Positions 25,746 to 34,376 of a stretch of DNA of 64,000 bases are shown in pieces. Position numbers and translations under genes: made by a program. The notes under the pieces are model-generated. The model searched no databases, had not been told where the DNA came from, and was given only the letters and a program-made list of their open reading frames with translations. Location: assembly GCF_035989305.1 (NCBI RefSeq), contig NZ_CP108514.1, positions 4,503,501 to 4,567,500 of the forward strand, read 5' to 3'. The stretch is from Streptomyces sp. NBC_01233 (GTDB lineage Bacteria; Actinomycetota; Actinomycetes; Streptomycetales; Streptomycetaceae). Within the stretch, counting starts at the first letter, position 1; every line of letters begins with the position of its first letter.

Positions 25746-27602
25746 ATGACGTCCGCACCCCACAATTTCCAGGTCGATCTGCGCGGTCTGGTGGATCTCC
25801 TCTCCCACCACCTGTACTCCAGCCCGCGCGTCTACGTCCGCGAGCTCCTCCAGAACGCGGTGGACGCCGTCACCGCCCGCCACGCCCTCGACCCCGACGC
25901 CGAGGTCCGCATCCGACTGTCGGCGTCCGGCGGCCGCGTGACCATCGAGGACAGCGGAATCGGCCTGACCGCCGACGAGGCCCACTCCCTGCTCGCCACC
26001 ATCGGCCGCAGCTCCAAGCGCGGCGGCGACGGCTCCATCGCCGCGCACGGCCTGGAGGCAACCCGCCGGGAATTCCTCGGCCAGTTCGGCATCGGACTGC
26101 TCGCCTGCTTCGTCGTGGCCCGCCAGATCCGCGTCGTCACCCGCTCCGCCCGCGACCCCGATGCCGCGCCCGTCGAATGGCTCGCCACCGACGACGGTTC
26201 GTACACCGTCCGCGAACTGCCCCACGAGGCGCGCCTGGCGCCCGGCACCACCGTCGTCCTCGAAGCACGCCCGGGCGCCGCGGAATGGACCGTCCCGGCC
26301 ACGGTCGAACAACTGGCCCGCGACTACGGCTCCCTGCTGCCGTACGCCATCACCTTCGACGACGGCGAGGGCGGCGAACCCCGCCCCGTCACCGACAGGC
26401 CCGCCGTCTGGGACCGGCCGTTCCCCACCCCCGCCGCCCGCCGCGTCGCGCTCGCCGGGCACTGCGCGGAGCTCTTCGGCTTCACCCCGCTCGACAGCAT
26501 CGACCTCGACCTGCCGGTCGCCGGCGTACGCGGGGTGGCGTACGTCCTTCCCGAGCCGACCAGCCCCGCCCACCGGGCCGGACACCGCGTCCACCTCAAG
26601 GGCATGCTGCTGACCGACCGGGCCGACAACCTGCTGCCGGACTGGGCCTTCTTCGTCCGCGCCGTCCTCGACACGGACACCCTGCGGCCCACCGCCTCCC
26701 GGGAGAACCTCTACGACGACGAGACCCTGGCCGCCGTACGGGAGGCCCTCGGCGCCCGCGTCCGCGGCTGGCTCGCCGAGCTCGCGGCGAGCGACCCGGA
26801 GCGCCTGGCCGCCTTCCTGCACGTCCACCACCTCGGTGTGAAGTCCATGGCCCGGTACGACTCCGAACTGCTCGGGCTGATGCTGCCGTGGCTGCCCTTC
26901 GAGACCAGCGACGGTTCGATGAGCCTGCAGGAGTTCGCGGCCGCCCACACGGACATCCACTTCACGCGCACCGTCGAGGAGTTCCGCCAGATCGCACCGA
27001 TCGCCGCGGCCCACGGGCTCGGCGTCATCAACGCCGGCTACACCTACGACGCGGACCTGCTGGCCCTGCTGCCCGCCGTACGGCCCGAGCTCAAGGTCAC
27101 CGAGCTGGACGCCGGAGCCGTCACCGAGCGGCTGGACCCGGTGCCGACCTCCGCCGAACTGGAGCTCGCCGCCTTCCTGGCCACCGCGCGCACCCGCCTG
27201 GAACCGCAGGGCTGCGACGTGGTGCTGCGCGCCTTCCAGCCCGTCGCCGTCCCCGCGCTCTACCTCGACGACCGCCAGGCCCGCCAGGAGCGCGACCGCA
27301 CCGCCGCACTGGAGAGCGCCGACTCCCTGTGGAGCGGCATCCTCGGCGCGCTGCGGGGCTCGGCGCCGCGCGCCCGGCTGGTCCTCAACCACAACAATCC
27401 GCTGATCCGGCGGATCGCCGCCCTTCCCGACGAGGCGCTGACCGGGACCGCCGTCGAATCGCTGTACGGGCAGGCCCTGCTGATGTCGCAGCGGCCGCTG
27501 CGCCCCGCCGACTCCACCCTGCTCAACCGGGCCTTCCTCGGCCTCCTGGAATGGGCGACGCACTCCACCGATGCCCGCGATGCCCAGGAGGACCAGAAGT
27601 GA
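25746..27602 (+). CDS. HSP90-family ATPase (HtpG-like)
   Basis: This 618-residue protein spans the whole HSP90 fold. The GHKL ATPase domain (1-210) has VRELLQNAVDA with the catalytic Glu, EDSGIGLT and GQFGIGLLACF. The middle domain contains NLLPDWAFFVRAVLD and TASREN, equivalent to the region with the ATP-contacting Arg. The C-terminal part has LVLNHNNPLIRRIAAL and ESLYGQALL, as in HtpG. Its length is normal (HtpG about 620-640), but the lid and client regions diverge strongly from HtpG. There is no MEEVD tail. The stop overlaps the start of a TPR-like gene (GTGA at 27599), so the two are made together and probably act together. The ATG at 25746 follows GAGGTGA. Confidence 0.9.
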   Translation: MTSAPHNFQVDLRGLVDLLSHHLYSSPRVYVRELLQNAVDAVTARHALDPDAEVRIRLSASGGRVTIEDSGIGLTADEAHSLLATIGRSSKRGGDGSIAAHGLEATRREFLGQFGIGLLACFVVARQIRVVTRSARDPDAAPVEWLATDDGSYTVRELPHEARLAPGTTVVLEARPGAAEWTVPATVEQLARDYGSLLPYAITFDDGEGGEPRPVTDRPAVWDRPFPTPAARRVALAGHCAELFGFTPLDSIDLDLPVAGVRGVAYVLPEPTSPAHRAGHRVHLKGMLLTDRADNLLPDWAFFVRAVLDTDTLRPTASRENLYDDETLAAVREALGARVRGWLAELAASDPERLAAFLHVHHLGVKSMARYDSELLGLMLPWLPFETSDGSMSLQEFAAAHTDIHFTRTVEEFRQIAPIAAAHGLGVINAGYTYDADLLALLPAVRPELKVTELDAGAVTERLDPVPTSAELELAAFLATARTRLEPQGCDVVLRAFQPVAVPALYLDDRQARQERDRTAALESADSLWSGILGALRGSAPRARLVLNHNNPLIRRIAALPDEALTGTAVESLYGQALLMSQRPLRPADSTLLNRAFLGLLEWATHSTDARDAQEDQK

Positions 27603-30600
27603 CGACGCTGACGCGCGAGGAGATCGTGCGGGGTCTGGCGGAAAACCGCGAAGCGCCGAACGGCGCCGCGCGCAACGCGCACGCCGAGGCCCTGGCCGGT
27701 GCGGCGGAGACGAACGGCGACCGCGCGCTGTTCCGTGAAGCCCTCGACAACCTGATCACCGCGTATCTCTACAGCTCCGAGTCGTCGAAGATGCTGGTGC
27801 CCTTCGCGCGGCTCCTCCAGGAGTACGACAAGGACCCGGGCGCCTTCTCCGAATGGGACGCCCACTCGCTGTTCTGGCAGTTCAAGTGGGTGGCCTCGGC
27901 CATCTCCGACTCCCCCGGGATCCCGCTGGAATCGGCCGCCGGCTGGCTGGACGAGATGGAGCGCCGCTACCGGATCGCGGGCTACAGCGAGCGGCCCGTC
28001 CGCGAGGCCGAGCTGTGGCTCGCCCATGTGACCGGCGAGGACGAGCGCGCCGAGCGGGCCTTCCGGCGCTGGCTGGCCGCGGAGCGCGACGACATGAGCG
28101 ACTGCCAGGCCTGCGAGCTCAACGGCCAGGGCCAGTACGCCGTCGTGCAGGGCGACGACGCGGAGGCACTGGAGCTGTGGAAGCCGGTGCTCACGGGTGA
28201 GCTGGTCTGCGCCGAAGAGCCGCACCGCGTCCTGGCCACGTCGCTCCTGCCGCTGCTGCGGCTCGGCCGGGCCGACGAGGCGCGCTCGAACCACCTGCGC
28301 GGCTACCGCATGGCCCGCGGCAACGAGAGCCTGCTGCCGTCGGTCGGCAGGCACATCGAGTTCTGCGCGCTCACCGGCAACGAGTCACGCGGTCTGGAGA
28401 TCCTGGCCGAGCACGCCGCCCATGTGGCGCCGCTCGCCAACCTCGACGACCGGCTGTCCTTCCACGGCGGCATCCTCGTGCTGCTGCGCCGTCTGGAGGA
28501 GCTGGGGCACGGCCGGAGCCCGGCCGTCCCCTACGAGGGAACCCCGCGTACGGTCTCCGAGCTGTACGAGGTGCTCCACGCGGGCTGCCTCGACATCGCC
28601 CGGCAGTTCGACGCGCGCAACCGCACCACCCGGGTCTCGGACCGGTTCCTCGCGCGGGTGGGCCGGGAGCCGCTGGTGGGCACCCTGCCACTGGGAGTGC
28701 GCAGTGCGGAACTGCCCCGGACCGACGCGGCCCGTGCCGCTGCCACCACCGCCTCTGCCTCCGCCGTCCCCACGCCGGTCGTGGCGCCCACCGGGTTCAC
28801 GGAGCTCGTGGAGCGGGCCCGCGGCGCCCGCGACATGGGCCATCCGGGCGCGGACGCGCTGTGGGCCGAAGTGGCCGCACGGGTGGACGCGCAACCGGAT
28901 CCCGATCCGCTGGTCCGCACCGACCTCGCGGACCAGCAGGCCCTGGCCGCCGCGCGGCGCGGGGCCGAGGAGGCCCCGCAGCTCCTGGCCGCGGTCCGCG
29001 ACGGCTACCGGGCCCTGGGCCGGGCGGAGCGCGCGGCGCTCGCCGAGCTGCGGCTGGCCAGCGTGGCCGCGCAGTCGGGGGCCGCGCCCGCGCAGATCCG
29101 GGACCTGCTGCGGATCGCCCTGCGGTCCGCCGAGGCACTGGACGCCGCCGAACCGTTGCGGGTCCGGCGGATCGCGCTCGCGGAACTGTCGGCGATCCGC
29201 GTGGAGTCCTACCTGCGCTCGGTCGAGGCGGCCGGCCCGGACGACCACCACCAGGACCACCACCACGGCGGGGACCAGGAGCACGCCCACGGCGAGCTCG
29301 CCGCCGAGTTGACCGCTTTCATCTCCGCCTACGAGGACGGTGCGGCGGACCTGGTCGCGGAAGCCGAGGAGATGCTGGGCCGGGTGGCCCTCGCACAGGG
29401 CGACACGGAGCGGGCCGTGCCGCTGCTCGCGACGTCCGCCGCGCGGGCGGTCGCAGCCGGCCGGCCGTGGCAGGCCGTGGACCCGCTGGTGCTGCGGGCC
29501 GGGGTGCTGACGTCCCTGGACCGGCCCGAGGAGGCGGAGGAGGCCGCGCGAGCCGGGCTGGAGCACGCAGCCGAGCTGACCGACGCCGAGGCCCAGGGCG
29601 TCGTACGGCTGACCCTCGCGGACATCCTGCTGCGGCGGGGCGACACGGCGCAGGAGGCCGCTGCGCTCGCGCTGGCGGGAGCCCACTGGTTCGACCGGGC
29701 CGGTCTCACCGCGGACGGCGGGGCGCAGGCCCGGCTGCTGCTGGCCCGGGCCTACGCGCGGGAGGAAAGGGCCGCCGAGGCCGCGGAGGTCCTGCAATCG
29801 GCACTGCCGGATCTGCTGGAGCACGGCGACCAGCAGGCGGTGTTCGTACGGGAGTTCCTGGGCGACCTGCTGCGCCGGCTGAACGAGCCGCGGCCGGCCG
29901 CGGAGCAGTACCTGCTGGCGGCGGAGGTGACCAAGGGCTGGGAGGATCCGCGCCCGCAGGCGAGCCTCGCGCAGTCGGCCGCCGACACCCTGTCCGACGC
30001 GGGGCTGGCCGCGGAGGCGGTCGCCGCCTACGAACGGGCCCTGGAGCTGCACCGGCTGACGGGCGAGGCCCCGGTCGCCGAGGTGCGGGTGCTGCGCTCC
30101 CTGGCCTGGCTGGGTCTGCGCGAGGAGGTCACGGCCACGGCGGTGGAGCGGGCCCGGGGCCGGATGGCAGAGGCCGCCGAGGTCCTGGAGGCCGCCTTGG
30201 CCGCGGATCCCGGAGCCCCTGAGCTGCGCTCCGAACTCGCCCAGACCTGGCACCAGCTGGCGCAGGTGCTCGACCGGCACGTCAGCACGAACGGGGAGAC
30301 GGCCGAGGACGGGGCCCCTGCCGACGCCGGCCCGGCCGAGGCGCCGGCGGACCGGCTGAGCCACGCCGAGGCCGATGCGCTTCGCCTGGAGGAGATCGAG
30401 CTGTGGGACCGGGCCGCCCGGGCCTACGCCGCGCTCGGCCCCGACCACCTCCGGGACCGGTTCCAGTGCCTGAACAACGCGGCCTGGACGGAACACGAGC
30501 GGGGCGACGCGAAAGCGGGCGCCGCGCGTGTCTCCACGCTGGTCGACGAGGCCCGGGCGCTGCCCGAGAGCGAGCTGCCCGACTGGCTCCTGCCCTCCGC

Positions 30601-30637
30601 GGAGCGCCTCCTCGCACAGCTGAACGACGGCGCGTAG
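27599..30637 (+). CDS. Large TPR-like repeat protein paired with HSP90-family ATPase
   Basis: The 1012-residue cytosolic protein is mostly alpha-helical Ala/Leu/Glu-rich repeats. Recognisable TPR-like helices occur in the first 300 residues (for example AERAFRRWLAAERDD, ALELWKPVL) and again in residues about 590-930 (ALAQGDTERAVPLL, AEEAARAGLEHA, AVAAYERALELH). Between them lie an Ala/Thr/Pro linker near 385 and a His-rich loop near 546-565 that could bind metal. No signal or membrane segment is seen. The GTG start overlaps the HSP90 stop. The HSP90-TPR pairing suggests a co-chaperone or client-loading partner; this is inference by analogy with eukaryotic HSP90. Confidence 0.85.
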   Translation: MTTLTREEIVRGLAENREAPNGAARNAHAEALAGAAETNGDRALFREALDNLITAYLYSSESSKMLVPFARLLQEYDKDPGAFSEWDAHSLFWQFKWVASAISDSPGIPLESAAGWLDEMERRYRIAGYSERPVREAELWLAHVTGEDERAERAFRRWLAAERDDMSDCQACELNGQGQYAVVQGDDAEALELWKPVLTGELVCAEEPHRVLATSLLPLLRLGRADEARSNHLRGYRMARGNESLLPSVGRHIEFCALTGNESRGLEILAEHAAHVAPLANLDDRLSFHGGILVLLRRLEELGHGRSPAVPYEGTPRTVSELYEVLHAGCLDIARQFDARNRTTRVSDRFLARVGREPLVGTLPLGVRSAELPRTDAARAAATTASASAVPTPVVAPTGFTELVERARGARDMGHPGADALWAEVAARVDAQPDPDPLVRTDLADQQALAAARRGAEEAPQLLAAVRDGYRALGRAERAALAELRLASVAAQSGAAPAQIRDLLRIALRSAEALDAAEPLRVRRIALAELSAIRVESYLRSVEAAGPDDHHQDHHHGGDQEHAHGELAAELTAFISAYEDGAADLVAEAEEMLGRVALAQGDTERAVPLLATSAARAVAAGRPWQAVDPLVLRAGVLTSLDRPEEAEEAARAGLEHAAELTDAEAQGVVRLTLADILLRRGDTAQEAAALALAGAHWFDRAGLTADGGAQARLLLARAYAREERAAEAAEVLQSALPDLLEHGDQQAVFVREFLGDLLRRLNEPRPAAEQYLLAAEVTKGWEDPRPQASLAQSAADTLSDAGLAAEAVAAYERALELHRLTGEAPVAEVRVLRSLAWLGLREEVTATAVERARGRMAEAAEVLEAALAADPGAPELRSELAQTWHQLAQVLDRHVSTNGETAEDGAPADAGPAEAPADRLSHAEADALRLEEIELWDRAARAYAALGPDHLRDRFQCLNNAAWTEHERGDAKAGAARVSTLVDEARALPESELPDWLLPSAERLLAQLNDGA

Positions 30638-30650
30638 GGCGTGGGTCGTG

Positions 30651-30685
30651 GGTCGTCGCCGCTCCGCTGCGGAGCGGCGACGACC
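30651..30685. terminator. Perfect 17-bp hairpin between convergent genes
   Basis: The arms GGTCGTCGCCGCTCCGC (30651-30667) and its exact complement (30669-30685) are separated by one base. There is no T run, as is common in Streptomyces. It sits between the TPR gene and the LLM oxidoreductase gene and could stop both transcripts. Confidence 0.75.
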
Positions 30686-30691
30686 GGCGGG

Positions 30692-31597
30692 TCAGCCGTC
30701 GAGCTGGGCCAGGGCCTCGGTGGCGATCTTCTCGAAGACGGCTTCGTCGGCGGCGAAGTCGGAGTCCGGGATCGGCGCGTGGATCACCAGCTCGGTGAAG
30801 CCGAGCTCGCGGTGGCGGCCGGCGAAGTCCACGAACGCGTCCAGGGACTCCAGCACGGTGTTGGCCTCGGGCGTGAAGCCGGTCAGCAGGACCTTCTCCA
30901 TGGGCTCGGGATCCCTCCCGATCTCCACGAAGGCCTTGCCGAGCCGTTCGAGCTGCCCGCGCAGGGCCTCCAGCGACTGCTCGGGCGTGCCCTCCTCGAA
31001 GAGCTTCGGGTCGCCCGTGGTCACCCAGGCCTGGCCGTGCCGGGCAGCGAGCCGCAGACCCCGCGGTCCGGTCGCGGCGACCGCGAACGGCAGCCGCGGC
31101 CCCTGTACGCAGCCGGGGAGGTTGCGGGCCTCCTCGGCGGAGTAGAAGGTGCCCTCGTGACTCACCGAGCCCTCGGTCAGCAACCGGTCCAGGAGCGGCA
31201 CGAACTCGGCGAAGCGGTCGGCGCGCTCACGCGGGGACCATGCCTCCTGGCCCAGCACGGTCGCGTCGAAGCCGTTGCCGCCGGCTCCGATGCCGAGGGT
31301 GATGCGCCCGCCGGAGATGTCGTCCAGGGAGATGAGCTCCTTGGCGAGGGTCACCGGGTGGCGGAAGTTCGGCGAGGTGACGAGCGTGCCCAGGCGCAGC
31401 CGCTCGGTGGCGGTGGCCGCAGCGGTCAGGGTGGGCAGCGCACCGAACCACGGACCGTCGCGGAAGGTCCGCCAGGACAGGTGGTCATAGGTGTAGGCCG
31501 TGTGGAATCCGAGCTGCTCAGCCCGGAGCCACTGATCGCGGCCTCCCTCGTGCCATCGACGTACCGGAAGGATCACCGTGCTCAGACGCAGACTCAT
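30692..31597 (-). CDS. LLM-class flavin-dependent oxidoreductase (probable F420-dependent)
   Basis: The 301-residue TIM-barrel protein is of the luciferase-like monooxygenase superfamily. Family features are AEQLGFHTAYTYDHLSW near residue 27, RLRLGTLVTSPNFRHPVTLAKE, and ISGGRITLGIGAGG (the cofactor loop). It resembles the actinobacterial TIGR03621 group, commonly annotated as F420-dependent. No partner flavin reductase is adjacent, which fits F420 use. The substrate is unknown. The ORF start at 31597 is divergent from the HAD gene, with a parS site between them. Confidence 0.85.
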   Translation of the reverse strand: MSLRLSTVILPVRRWHEGGRDQWLRAEQLGFHTAYTYDHLSWRTFRDGPWFGALPTLTAAATATERLRLGTLVTSPNFRHPVTLAKELISLDDISGGRITLGIGAGGNGFDATVLGQEAWSPRERADRFAEFVPLLDRLLTEGSVSHEGTFYSAEEARNLPGCVQGPRLPFAVAATGPRGLRLAARHGQAWVTTGDPKLFEEGTPEQSLEALRGQLERLGKAFVEIGRDPEPMEKVLLTGFTPEANTVLESLDAFVDFAGRHRELGFTELVIHAPIPDSDFAADEAVFEKIATEALAQLDG

Positions 31598-31621
31598 GCG
31601 TCGAGCCTACGGCGAGGCGAT

Positions 31622-31635
31622 GTTTCACGTGAAAC
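31622..31635. other. parS: parS site in the divergent LLM-HAD gap
   Basis: This is an exact GTTTCACGTGAAAC, 25 bp upstream of the LLM gene start and 69 bp upstream of the HAD start. It is the only one of the six sites that lies fully in a promoter region. Confidence 0.93.
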
Positions 31636-31703
31636 ATCGCCTCGTGCGACAGCCGGACCCGATCATGGTCCGGTCGTACCCGGCCATGGGCGAAGATGGA
31701 GCC

Positions 31704-32573
31704 GTGACCTCGGCTCCCCAGCGCCCGGACGGGCCAACCCCCATGCCCCGGCTCATCGCCACCGACCTCGACGGCACCCTGCTGCGCGACGACAAATCCG
31801 TCTCGCCGCGCACCGTCGCCGCGCTCGCCGCCGCCGAGGAGGCCGGGATCGAGGTCTTCTTCGTCACCGGACGCCCGGCCCGCTGGATGGACGTGGTCAG
31901 CGACCATGTCCACGGGCACGGCCTCGCGATCTGCGCCAATGGCGCGGCGGTCGTCGACCTCCATTCCGGACGGGAGTTCGTGCAGGTCAGGTCTCTCCCG
32001 CGGGCCGCCGCAATCGCCGTCGTCGATGCCCTGCGGACCGCCGCACCCGCTACGTCCTTCGCGGTCGAGCTGACCACCGGCATCAACTACGAGCCGGCGT
32101 ACCCGCCCTTCTTCAAGGACCCGGCCGCCAGGGTCGCCACGGCCGAGGAGCTGCTGCGCGAGGAGATGGACGCAAGCGCGGCGCCCGTGCTCAAGCTGCT
32201 GGCGCACCACTCCGAGATCGCCCCGGACGAGTTCCTGACGCTGGCCCGCTCCGCCGCCGGCGCATACGCGTCGATCACCCGCTCCAGTCCGACCGCCCTG
32301 CTGGAGATCAGCGGGCACGGCGTCTCCAAGGCCAGCACGCTGGCCCTGTGCTGCGCCGAGCGGGGCATCTCGCCCGCCGAGGTCGTCGCCTTCGGGGACA
32401 TGCCGAACGACGTGGAGATGCTCAGCTGGGCCGGCACCTCGTACGCGATGGGCAACGCCCACCCGGATGTGATCGCGGCCGCCTCCGGCCGTACGGTCGC
32501 CAACAACGAGGACGGGGTCGCCCTCGTCATCGAGCGGATCCTGGCCGAACTCATAGCCCGGCAGCAGGCCTGA
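31704..32573 (+). CDS. HAD-superfamily hydrolase, Cof-type, second copy
   Basis: The 289-residue predicted phosphatase has motif [15 protein letters not shown], motif II FFVTGRPARW, HGVSKASTL with the Lys, and motif IV GDMPNDVEMLSWAG followed by NNEDGVA. It is clearly a paralogue of the gene at 8515-9327. GTG 31704 is preferred; ATG 31743 is an alternative start closer to motif I, and longer starts would run through the parS site. The stop is directly followed by the end of the convergent GAF kinase gene (32574), so the two genes abut. Confidence 0.86.
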   Translation: MTSAPQRPDGPTPMPRLIATDLDGTLLRDDKSVSPRTVAALAAAEEAGIEVFFVTGRPARWMDVVSDHVHGHGLAICANGAAVVDLHSGREFVQVRSLPRAAAIAVVDALRTAAPATSFAVELTTGINYEPAYPPFFKDPAARVATAEELLREEMDASAAPVLKLLAHHSEIAPDEFLTLARSAAGAYASITRSSPTALLEISGHGVSKASTLALCCAERGISPAEVVAFGDMPNDVEMLSWAGTSYAMGNAHPDVIAAASGRTVANNEDGVALVIERILAELIARQQA

Positions 32574-34349
32574 TCAGAGCGGGGCCTCCCACACCAGGGT
32601 GGTCCCGCCGCCGTCCTCGCCGATGCCCGGGCCGTACGAGCTCGCGCCGCCCAGCGACTCGGCCCGTCGGCGCAGATTGCGCAGCCCGCTGCGCCGACCC
32701 CCTTCGGAGATGCCCACCCCGTCGTCGGCGACCTCCAGCCGGACCCCGGGACGGCCGTCGGCGAGCGTGACGGTGGAGTCGAGGACCACCTCGATCCGGG
32801 ACGCGTCGGCATGGCGGAAGGCATTGGACAGGGCCTCGCGCAGCGCAGCGATCAGGTTCTTGACGACCAGCTCGTCGACGACGGTGTCGATCGGGCCGAG
32901 GAAGCGGTGCGCGGGCTTGAAGCCCAGGGGTACGGCAGCCATGTTGATCTCCCGCAGCACCCGGGTGCGCAATCCGGACGGGGCCTGCGCCGGGCCCTGC
33001 TGGAGAGCGAAGATCGCGGTGCGGATCTCCTGGATCGTCACGTCCAGTTCGTCCACGGCCTTGCCGACGCCGTCGCGGACCTCGGGAACGATGGACCGGC
33101 GCTGGGCGCCCTCCAGCATCAACCCGGTGGCGAACAGCCGCTGGATGACCAGGTCGTGCAGGTCGCGTGCGATCCGGTCGCGGTCCTCGAACACGGCCAG
33201 CCGCTCGCGGTCGCGCTGTGCCTCGGCCATCATCAGGGCGAGCGCAGCCTGCGAGGCGAACTGGGTGGCCAGGGTCCGCTCGGCCTCGCTGAACGGCCGC
33301 TTGCCGCGCGCCCTGGGGGTGACCAGCGCGCCCAGCACCCGCCCGCCGCTGTGCAGGGGCAGCATCATGCAGGGCCCGTACTGGCTGGTCAGCTTGCCGG
33401 CCGTGCGGGGGTCGGACGCGGCATCGTCCACGAACACCGGCTCGCCGTGCAACAGCTTGTCCACGACCGGACTCTCGGCCGGGATCACCACACCGAGCGA
33501 GGTGGCCGGGTCCTCGGCCGAGACGGCGACGATCTCCATCCCGCCCTCCTCGGCCGGCAGCATGACGATCCCCGCGGAGGAGTCGGCCAGCCGGCGGGCC
33601 TGCTCCGCCACCACCACGAGGGCATCGTCCGCGTCCCCACCGGACAGGAGGGCGGTGGTGACGGCCACCGAGCCGTCGATCCAGCGCTCACGCTGGGTGG
33701 CGGCCTCGTACAGCCGGGCGTTGCCGATGGCGATGCCCGCCTCGGTGGCCAGCACCCGGACCATGTGGACGTCGTAGTCGTTGAACTCGCCGCCGCCGTT
33801 CTTCTCGGCGAGGTACAGATTGCCGAAGATCTCCCCCTGCACCCGGATCGGGACGCCGAGGAAGGTCTTCATGGGCGGGTGGTGCGCCGGGAACCCCGCG
33901 GAGCGCGGATCCTTCGTCAGATCGGCGAGCCGCACGGTGTCGGAGTGCGAGATCAATGCTCCGAGCAGGCCCCGCTTGCCGTCCGGCCGGTGTCCGATCT
34001 TCCGGGCCAGCTCGGAGCTGACCCCGTGGGTCACGAAGTCCGAGAGCCCGCGGCCCTCCGTGTCGACGACGCCGATCGCCGCGTAGCGGGCGCCCGCGAG
34101 CTCGGCCGCGGTCTCGCAGATGCGGTCCAGCGTGGAGTGCAGTTCGAGGCCGGTCCCGACCGACCGCATCGCCTCCAGCAGTTGCGGTACCCGGGCCGTG
34201 AGCTCGGTGGACAGGCCCTGCAGGCTTCTGGTGGCCTCGGTGGCGGCCACCAGCGGGTCCGACATCACGGGCACGACCGGTGTGGCCGGCGAGGGATCCG
34301 GCAGGGGATCCGACGAATCCGGCGACTGTTGCGACTGCTGCGCTGACAT
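32574..34349 (-). CDS. DevS/DosS-like GAF-domain sensor histidine kinase
   Basis: The 591-residue soluble kinase has two GAF domains (about 70-215 and 235-385), a HisKA_3 domain with DRIARDLHDLVIQRLFATG (phosphoacceptor His near 405) and a HATPase_c domain ending GIGEDGGGTTLVW. The first GAF contains GFPAHHPPMKTFLGVPIRV, matching the region around the heme-ligand His of mycobacterial DevS/DosT, so heme-based O2/NO/CO sensing is likely. No response regulator is adjacent. Before the IS insertion its ATG lay only about 27 bp after the cydCD stop on the same strand, so it was probably the last gene of the cyd transcript. That agrees with a role in oxygen or redox control. Confidence 0.9.
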   Translation of the reverse strand: MSAQQSQQSPDSSDPLPDPSPATPVVPVMSDPLVAATEATRSLQGLSTELTARVPQLLEAMRSVGTGLELHSTLDRICETAAELAGARYAAIGVVDTEGRGLSDFVTHGVSSELARKIGHRPDGKRGLLGALISHSDTVRLADLTKDPRSAGFPAHHPPMKTFLGVPIRVQGEIFGNLYLAEKNGGGEFNDYDVHMVRVLATEAGIAIGNARLYEAATQRERWIDGSVAVTTALLSGGDADDALVVVAEQARRLADSSAGIVMLPAEEGGMEIVAVSAEDPATSLGVVIPAESPVVDKLLHGEPVFVDDAASDPRTAGKLTSQYGPCMMLPLHSGGRVLGALVTPRARGKRPFSEAERTLATQFASQAALALMMAEAQRDRERLAVFEDRDRIARDLHDLVIQRLFATGLMLEGAQRRSIVPEVRDGVGKAVDELDVTIQEIRTAIFALQQGPAQAPSGLRTRVLREINMAAVPLGFKPAHRFLGPIDTVVDELVVKNLIAALREALSNAFRHADASRIEVVLDSTVTLADGRPGVRLEVADDGVGISEGGRRSGLRNLRRRAESLGGASSYGPGIGEDGGGTTLVWEAPL

Positions 34350-34376
34350 GCTCTTGAGACTAGTTAGTCCCCATTA

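Noticed and set aside
28385..30496. A 703-codon minus-strand frame opposite the TPR-like gene
   Set aside because: Antisense shadow with Gly/Arg/Gln-rich translation and no domain.
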